64,000 nucleotides of DNA, from assembly GCF_029894425.1 (NCBI RefSeq), contig NZ_JARXYJ010000001.1, positions 4,092,001 to 4,156,000 of the forward strand, given 5' to 3'. A model generated the notes under the pieces. The model was not told where the DNA came from and did no database searches. It saw only the letters and a program-made list of their open reading frames with translations. Position numbers and translations under genes: made by a program. Origin of the DNA: Streptomyces sp. SAI-127 (GTDB lineage: Bacteria; Actinomycetota; Actinomycetes; Streptomycetales; Streptomycetaceae). This document shows positions 60,302 through 64,000 of this stretch, piece by piece (the first letter of the stretch is position 1; every line of letters starts with the position of its first letter).

Positions 60302-61015
60302 CAGTTGCTTCACCCTCTAAAGGGTAGGACGCCGGGGCGACCAACCGACCCGCGATCAACAAAACTTCAACCCGCCGGGGGAAGAAAATATGGCCGCTCG
60401 ACGCATGGATGAGATTTGAGGTGGGTAGGAACCTCTTTTCCCACACATACCATGCTGCGCCTGCGTCCGGCGGCTCTGTTCATTTGTCGGAACGACATTG
60501 GGACCGGGTGGGGGCGGGTTCGGGTCATCACCGTCGGGTGCGGGTGCGGCTCCATGGAGTGATCGGCGGTGGTGGGCGGGGGGCGGGACCTCGGGAAAGC
60601 CGCACCTGGCTTACAGGTCCGCCGAACTCTGCCGGGAGCCGCGCCGAGATGCTGGAAGTCGGCGCCTGTGATTGTGGCCACGCTTTGCGCTCCGCGGGCC
60701 CCGGCTCCCATTGACCACTCGATCTCACCCCCAGGAACCGGCCGACGCCGCCGAAGCCACCACCCCACCCGGCGTACATACGCCACGCGACCGCGCCCCG
60801 GCGACGCCGGACCGTGACGCAGCGGACTCTGACCCCATGGACCTGGCCCCGCTCCCCTCGGGCCGCCCGCTCGCTTCTCCCCCGTGCTGAAGCGAGCCGC
60901 GTCTGGAGTGCGCCCGGACGGCCATCGGCGCAGCCGACGCGGAGCGCCCTTGACGCGGCTCGCGGAAGCACGACCGTGACGAAGAAGCGGGCGCCCCCTG
61001 GCCCCACGGCTCCTC
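60302..61015. other. 700-bp gap without a supported gene
   Basis: Open frames in both directions are compositional; none has a ribosome site with a recognisable product. The right part (60880-61010) has skewed codon-like GC but no domain. The left end must hold the M20 promoter. I see no convincing repeat or RNA structure. Confidence 0.45.
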
Positions 61016-61423
61016 CTAAGCGGCGGCCAGCTCACACCACACGAACTTCCCCCGATTGCCGTGCCTGGCCAACGGCTGCCACCCCCACAGATCGGCGCAC
61101 GCCTTGACCAGCGCCAACCCCCGCCCCTCCTCCACCTCCCCCATGCTGTTCAACTCACCGGGCGGCTCCGGAGGTGCAGGGTCCGCATCCCAGGCCCCGA
61201 TCCGCAGCACCCCCGCCGACCAGCGCACCCTGAGGGCGGCCGGCCCCTTCGTATGCCGTACGGCATTGGAGACCAGCTCGGCCGCGAGCAGCTCCGCGGT
61301 GTCGGTGAGGCGGATCAGACCGTGCATCGTGAGGATGAGCCGGAGGGTGCGGCGGGCGACGGTGACGGCTCGGATGTCGTTCGGGATGTAGAGGGCGTAC
61401 TCCCAGGGGGCGTTTTCGGGCAT
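61016..61423 (-). CDS. ATP-binding anti-sigma-factor-like protein (HATPase_c_2)
   Basis: 135 residues forming a GHKL fold of the SpoIIAB/RsbW type. Helices carry the N-box LLAAELVSNAVRHTKGPAAL (Asn in EL-x-x-NA), followed by GAWDADPAPPEPP (the G1-like D) and EEGRGLALVKACADLWGW (the G2 box). It may phosphorylate or sequester a partner such as a STAS protein or sigma factor. It is divergent from the XRE gene across 215 bp; such ATP-binding genes are regular neighbours of WhiJ-like regulators. Confidence 0.9.
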   Translation of the reverse strand: MPENAPWEYALYIPNDIRAVTVARRTLRLILTMHGLIRLTDTAELLAAELVSNAVRHTKGPAALRVRWSAGVLRIGAWDADPAPPEPPGELNSMGEVEEGRGLALVKACADLWGWQPLARHGNRGKFVWCELAAA

Positions 61424-61638
61424 GGGTCAACTCCAGTTCTGGAGGGGGCTTCGGGTGGTGGCAGTGCCGCAGCCGTCATGGCAGGACGGGGCGGTGCGCT
61501 TCCGGGATCCCGGCGATTCCACAGAGTGTGCGTCGCGTCACTGACAGTAGACCTGCAATTCGAGGTCTAGCAACCTGATCGCGTAATCTGTCCCCGAACG
61601 AGCCACGCCTGTGGGCGTGTTGATCCGAGGAGCACTCC

Positions 61639-62493
61639 ATGGCGGGACTGAGGCCTGAACCGACCGCACGGCAGATGCGACTGGGAACCGAACTGCGCAG
61701 ACTGCGGGAGAAGGCTGGCCTCACCGGACGCGAGGCGGCTGCCCTGCTCGGCGTGAGCTCCGGCCAGATCAGCCAGATCGAATCCGCCCTGACCGGCGTG
61801 AGCGAGAAACGCTTGCGCAGCATGGCGGCCAACTACTCCTGCTCCGACGAGAAGTTGATCTCAGCCCTGGTACACGTGGCCACCGACCGGACCCGCGGCT
61901 GGTGGGAGGAGTACCGGGGGCAGTTGCCCACGCCGTTCCTGGACCTCTCCGAGCTGGAACACAACGCCACCTTCCGATGGGACGTGGACTTGCTGCATGT
62001 GTCGGGCCTCCTCCAGACCGAGGACTACGCACGGGCTCTCTTCTCGACCCGCATCCCTGAGCTCCCCGATACCGACCGCGAGCTGCGTGTGCGGCATCGC
62101 ATGCAGCGTCGAGCAATCCTCGAAAGGCCCACACCGATTCCCTACCAGGCCTTGATCCACGAGGCAGCACTACGAATCAGGGTCGGCGGCCGGGCCACCT
62201 CGCTGGCCCAACTCGCCCGAATCCTGGAGCTCTCCGAAGCAGGCCACATCACCGTCCGAGTGATCCCGTTCACTCTGGAGCGCTTCGACGACACGGGCAG
62301 CGCAATGATCTACGCCGGTGGCGGCATCCCGAGGTTGGACACTGTGGTCCGCGACGCTCCGCACGGCACGGCGTTCATCGACGCGGAGGCCCAACTCGGC
62401 GTATTCCGAACACTCTTCCGTAGAGTAGAGGCGTCGTCACTCGATCCCGAACAGTCACGCGACCTGATCCACAATCTGGCCAAGGAACTGTGA
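61639..62493 (+). CDS. WhiJ-like XRE regulator with DUF5753
   Basis: 284 residues. The N-terminal XRE HTH spans about 15-70 (LRRLREKAGLTGREAAALLG then SSGQISQIESALTGVSEKRL). A DUF5753 domain spans about 95-280. This layout is that of WhiJ and its many Streptomyces paralogues, which work with a DUF397 protein. The ATG at 61639 follows GAGGAGCACTCC. It is followed 8 nt later by the DUF397 gene and preceded by the divergent ATP-binding gene, completing the typical trio. Confidence 0.94.
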   Translation: MAGLRPEPTARQMRLGTELRRLREKAGLTGREAAALLGVSSGQISQIESALTGVSEKRLRSMAANYSCSDEKLISALVHVATDRTRGWWEEYRGQLPTPFLDLSELEHNATFRWDVDLLHVSGLLQTEDYARALFSTRIPELPDTDRELRVRHRMQRRAILERPTPIPYQALIHEAALRIRVGGRATSLAQLARILELSEAGHITVRVIPFTLERFDDTGSAMIYAGGGIPRLDTVVRDAPHGTAFIDAEAQLGVFRTLFRRVEASSLDPEQSRDLIHNLAKEL

Positions 62494-62501
62494 GGCACCC
62501 T

Positions 62502-62699
62502 ATGAGCACGCGCGAAGTCTGGCGGAAGTCGTCCTACTCCGGCGGCGGCGACGGCAATGCCTGCGTGGAGATCGCAACGCACCCCACCCACATAGCCATC
62601 CGCGACTCCAAGACGCCGACCGGCGCCATCCTCGCCTTCCCGCCCGACACCTTCACCACCTTCCTCGAAGCCCTGAAGTCCCCGCACCCCACCGTCTGA
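62502..62699 (+). CDS. DUF397 protein
   Basis: 65 residues; the whole protein is one DUF397 domain (WRKSSYSGGGDGNACVEIAT followed by IAIRDSKTPTGAILAFPPDT and FLEALK). DUF397 proteins act as partners of WhiJ-type regulators. ATG 62502 follows GAGG (62493-62496) at about 5 nt; a GTG at 62490 overlapping the XRE stop is a weaker alternative. It is repeated as a broken copy 266 bp downstream. Confidence 0.93.
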   Translation: MSTREVWRKSSYSGGGDGNACVEIATHPTHIAIRDSKTPTGAILAFPPDTFTTFLEALKSPHPTV

Positions 62700-62743
62700 T
62701 GACCGCCGGGGGAACTCCGCGCGGCACTCCCCACCAACGTGTT

Positions 62744-62967
62744 GGCCAAGGAGCTGTGAGGCACAGGCGACCACCCCCGACAACTGGCGGAGGTCGTCAT
62801 ACTCAGGCCCCGGCGACGGCGACTCCTGCGTGGAGATCGCAACCCACCCCACCCACATAGCCATCCGCGACTCCAAAACCCCGGCCGGTGTCACCCTCAC
62901 CTTCCCGCCCGGCACCTTCACCGCCTTCCTCGAAGCCCTCAAGTCCCCGCACCCCACCGCCCGATGA
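62744..62967 (+). pseudogene. Decayed tandem duplicate of the DUF397 gene
   Basis: The frame WRRSSYSGPGDGDSCVEIAT, IAIRDSKTPAGVTLTFPPGT and FLEALKSPHPTAR-stop matches the intact gene closely. The 5' flank GGCCAAGGAGCTGTGAGGCAC also copies the end of the XRE gene, so a 266-bp unit was duplicated. The start codon has been lost (ATGAGCA became GCGACCA) and no in-frame ATG, GTG or TTG replaces it before the domain, so it is probably not translated. Confidence 0.78.
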
Positions 62968-63042
62968 CCGCCAGGCAAACTCCTCGCGGCACCCCGCAAC
63001 TTCCCACCCGCCGCTCCAAGACCCCCCGCTAGGGTGCAGCCC

Positions 63043-63705
63043 GTGAACGCCGAGAACCCCGACTTCATACGGGCCACCCGAACCGCGTACGACACGATCG
63101 CCGAGCCCTACACCGAGCAGTTCTCCGAGTGGGCCGGCATCCCCACGCTGGACAGAACCCAGATCACCGGCTTCGCGGAGTTGGTGAAGGAGCAGAGCAA
63201 GGGCCCCGTGGCCGACATCGGCAGCGGACCGGGCCACGTGACCGCCCAACTCGCCGCACTCGGCATCCCGGTCTTCGGCGTGGACGTCTCCCCGAAGATG
63301 GTCGAACTGGCCCGCAGAGCCCATCCGGACCTCCGCTTCCACGTGGGTTCGATGACGTCGCTCGACCTACCGTCGGAAACCCTGGGCGGCATCACCGCGC
63401 TGTACTCGATCATCCACGTCCCGGACGACCACCTCCCCACGGCCTTCGCAGAGTTCCACCGCGTCCTGGCTCCCGGCACCCACGCTCTGATCGGCTTCCA
63501 GTACGAGCCCGGCGGCACCCACATGCACCTCGACGAACGCTTCGGCCACAAGATCTCCCTGGACTACTACCTACGCGCACCGGAGGCAGTGGTCGAACCG
63601 CTGATCAAGGCAGGCTTCGAGGTGATCGTCCGAGTACTCAGGGAGCCCCTCGGCGAGGAAAAGCTGTCCCGGGCGTTCCTGGTGGCAAGGAAACCGGCGG
63701 CGTAA
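63043..63705 (+). CDS. Class I SAM-dependent methyltransferase
   Basis: 220 residues. The SAM-binding motif I is VADIGSGPGHVTAQLAALG near 55-73, and motif II is VFGVDVSPKMVELARRAHPD with the ribose-binding Asp. Motif III is followed by HVLAPG-type VLAPGTHALIGF near 147. It resembles UbiE/BioC-like methyltransferases, and the substrate is unknown. GTG 63043 lies 7 nt after a TAGGGT -10-like element and has no ribosome site, so it is probably leaderless; GTG 63034 overlaps that -10. Confidence 0.88.
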   Translation: MNAENPDFIRATRTAYDTIAEPYTEQFSEWAGIPTLDRTQITGFAELVKEQSKGPVADIGSGPGHVTAQLAALGIPVFGVDVSPKMVELARRAHPDLRFHVGSMTSLDLPSETLGGITALYSIIHVPDDHLPTAFAEFHRVLAPGTHALIGFQYEPGGTHMHLDERFGHKISLDYYLRAPEAVVEPLIKAGFEVIVRVLREPLGEEKLSRAFLVARKPAA

Positions 63706-63773
63706 GACGCATCCGCCCGCACGCTGAGCCGAAACACGACACGACCCGGCTTTCGCGAAAGTCTCTGCAGATC

Positions 63774-64000
63774 TCAGCCGGCGAGCTTGTTCGTCTTGCG
63801 GATCTGTCCGTCGAAGACCCCGGCGGGAAGGATACGGCGCGCCGCGCTGACGAGCCGGGCCTGCCGGCCGGCGGTGTACCGCACCTTCGGCTTGGAGTCG
63901 GTGGCGGCCGCGACGATCGCCTTCGCGACGGTGGCGGGGTCGTCGCCGTCCTCGTTGACCGCCACCGCCAGTTTGTCGGCGATGCGCCGCTGCTCCGCGT
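63774..64000 (-). CDS. Short-chain dehydrogenase/reductase, C-terminal part
   Basis: The window edge cuts the gene; 75 codons of the C-terminus remain. EQRRIADKLAVAVNEDGDDP, VAKAIVAAATDSKPKVRYTA and LPAGVFDGQIRKTNKLAG match the C-terminal variable region of classical SDR oxidoreductases. The Rossmann and YxxxK parts lie outside. A 12-bp palindrome, CTTTCGCGAAAG, sits 13 bp past the stop. Confidence 0.8.
   Translation of the reverse strand, partial: AEQRRIADKLAVAVNEDGDDPATVAKAIVAAATDSKPKVRYTAGRQARLVSAARRILPAGVFDGQIRKTNKLAG

Noticed and set aside
60409..61107. Open frames between the M20 gene and the ATP-binding gene
   Set aside because: Composition-driven frames without starts, domains or conserved features.

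Overview
The window is high-GC actinobacterial chromosome and almost certainly comes from a Streptomyces. The evidence is the strong third-position G/C bias, frequent GTG and TTG starts, many promoters placed for leaderless transcripts, the AfsQ1/AfsQ2/SigQ cluster, a propionyl-CoA carboxylase with an epsilon subunit, and a WhiJ-type HTH/DUF397/ATP-binding trio. From memory (not searched), the gene order matches the accA2-pccB / afsQ region of S. coelicolor, so this looks like core chromosome rather than an island. No tRNA, rRNA, CRISPR array, prophage or complete insertion sequence was seen.

Layout. 0-7 kb: an ECF41-type sigma factor, a large secreted subtilase, and an ABC exporter (ATPase plus FtsX-like permease). 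7-11 kb: a frameshifted SGNH-hydrolase remnant, an L,D-transpeptidase lipoprotein, a small LAxTG (sortase E type) wall protein and a lipoprotein. 11-16 kb: hutH, a GGDEF protein, a repeat-rich gap and an enoyl-CoA hydratase. 16-24 kb: adenylate cyclase, then the acyl-CoA carboxylase block: birA divergent from pccB-pccE, a 42-residue membrane protein, maf and accA2. 24-29 kb: LuxR and DeoR regulators and an LpdA-like flavoprotein. 29-37 kb: purine nucleoside phosphorylase, phosphosugar mutase, deoC and two aldehyde dehydrogenases. 37-43 kb: a uridine-kinase-like protein, sigQ, afsQ1, afsQ2, an AfsQ3-like lipoprotein, VanZ and PspC proteins. 44-52 kb: adenosine deaminase, a LysR/MFS pair, a sigma factor overlapping a STAS gene, an AEC transporter and a Uma2 protein. 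52-59 kb: deoA, cdd and a nucleoside ABC importer. 59-64 kb: an M20 amidohydrolase, the WhiJ-like trio with a decayed DUF397 duplicate, a methyltransferase and a partial SDR.

The strongest system-level signal is a dispersed nucleoside salvage regulon. A 12-bp palindrome, CTACGCGCGTAG, occurs perfectly before the purine nucleoside phosphorylase, deoC and add, and nearly perfectly before the importer ATPase operon (which also carries cdd and deoA) and the BMP-type binding lipoprotein. Together these genes import nucleosides, deaminate and phosphorolyse them, isomerise the sugar phosphate, cleave deoxyribose-5-phosphate and oxidise the acetaldehyde. Other notable items are: a composite repeat bounded by 21-bp inverted repeats and present twice; a short palindromic repeat inserted in frame in hutH; an importer ATPase whose only well-placed start is ATC; and a degenerate tandem repeat that begins inside the last codons of the phosphosugar mutase gene.
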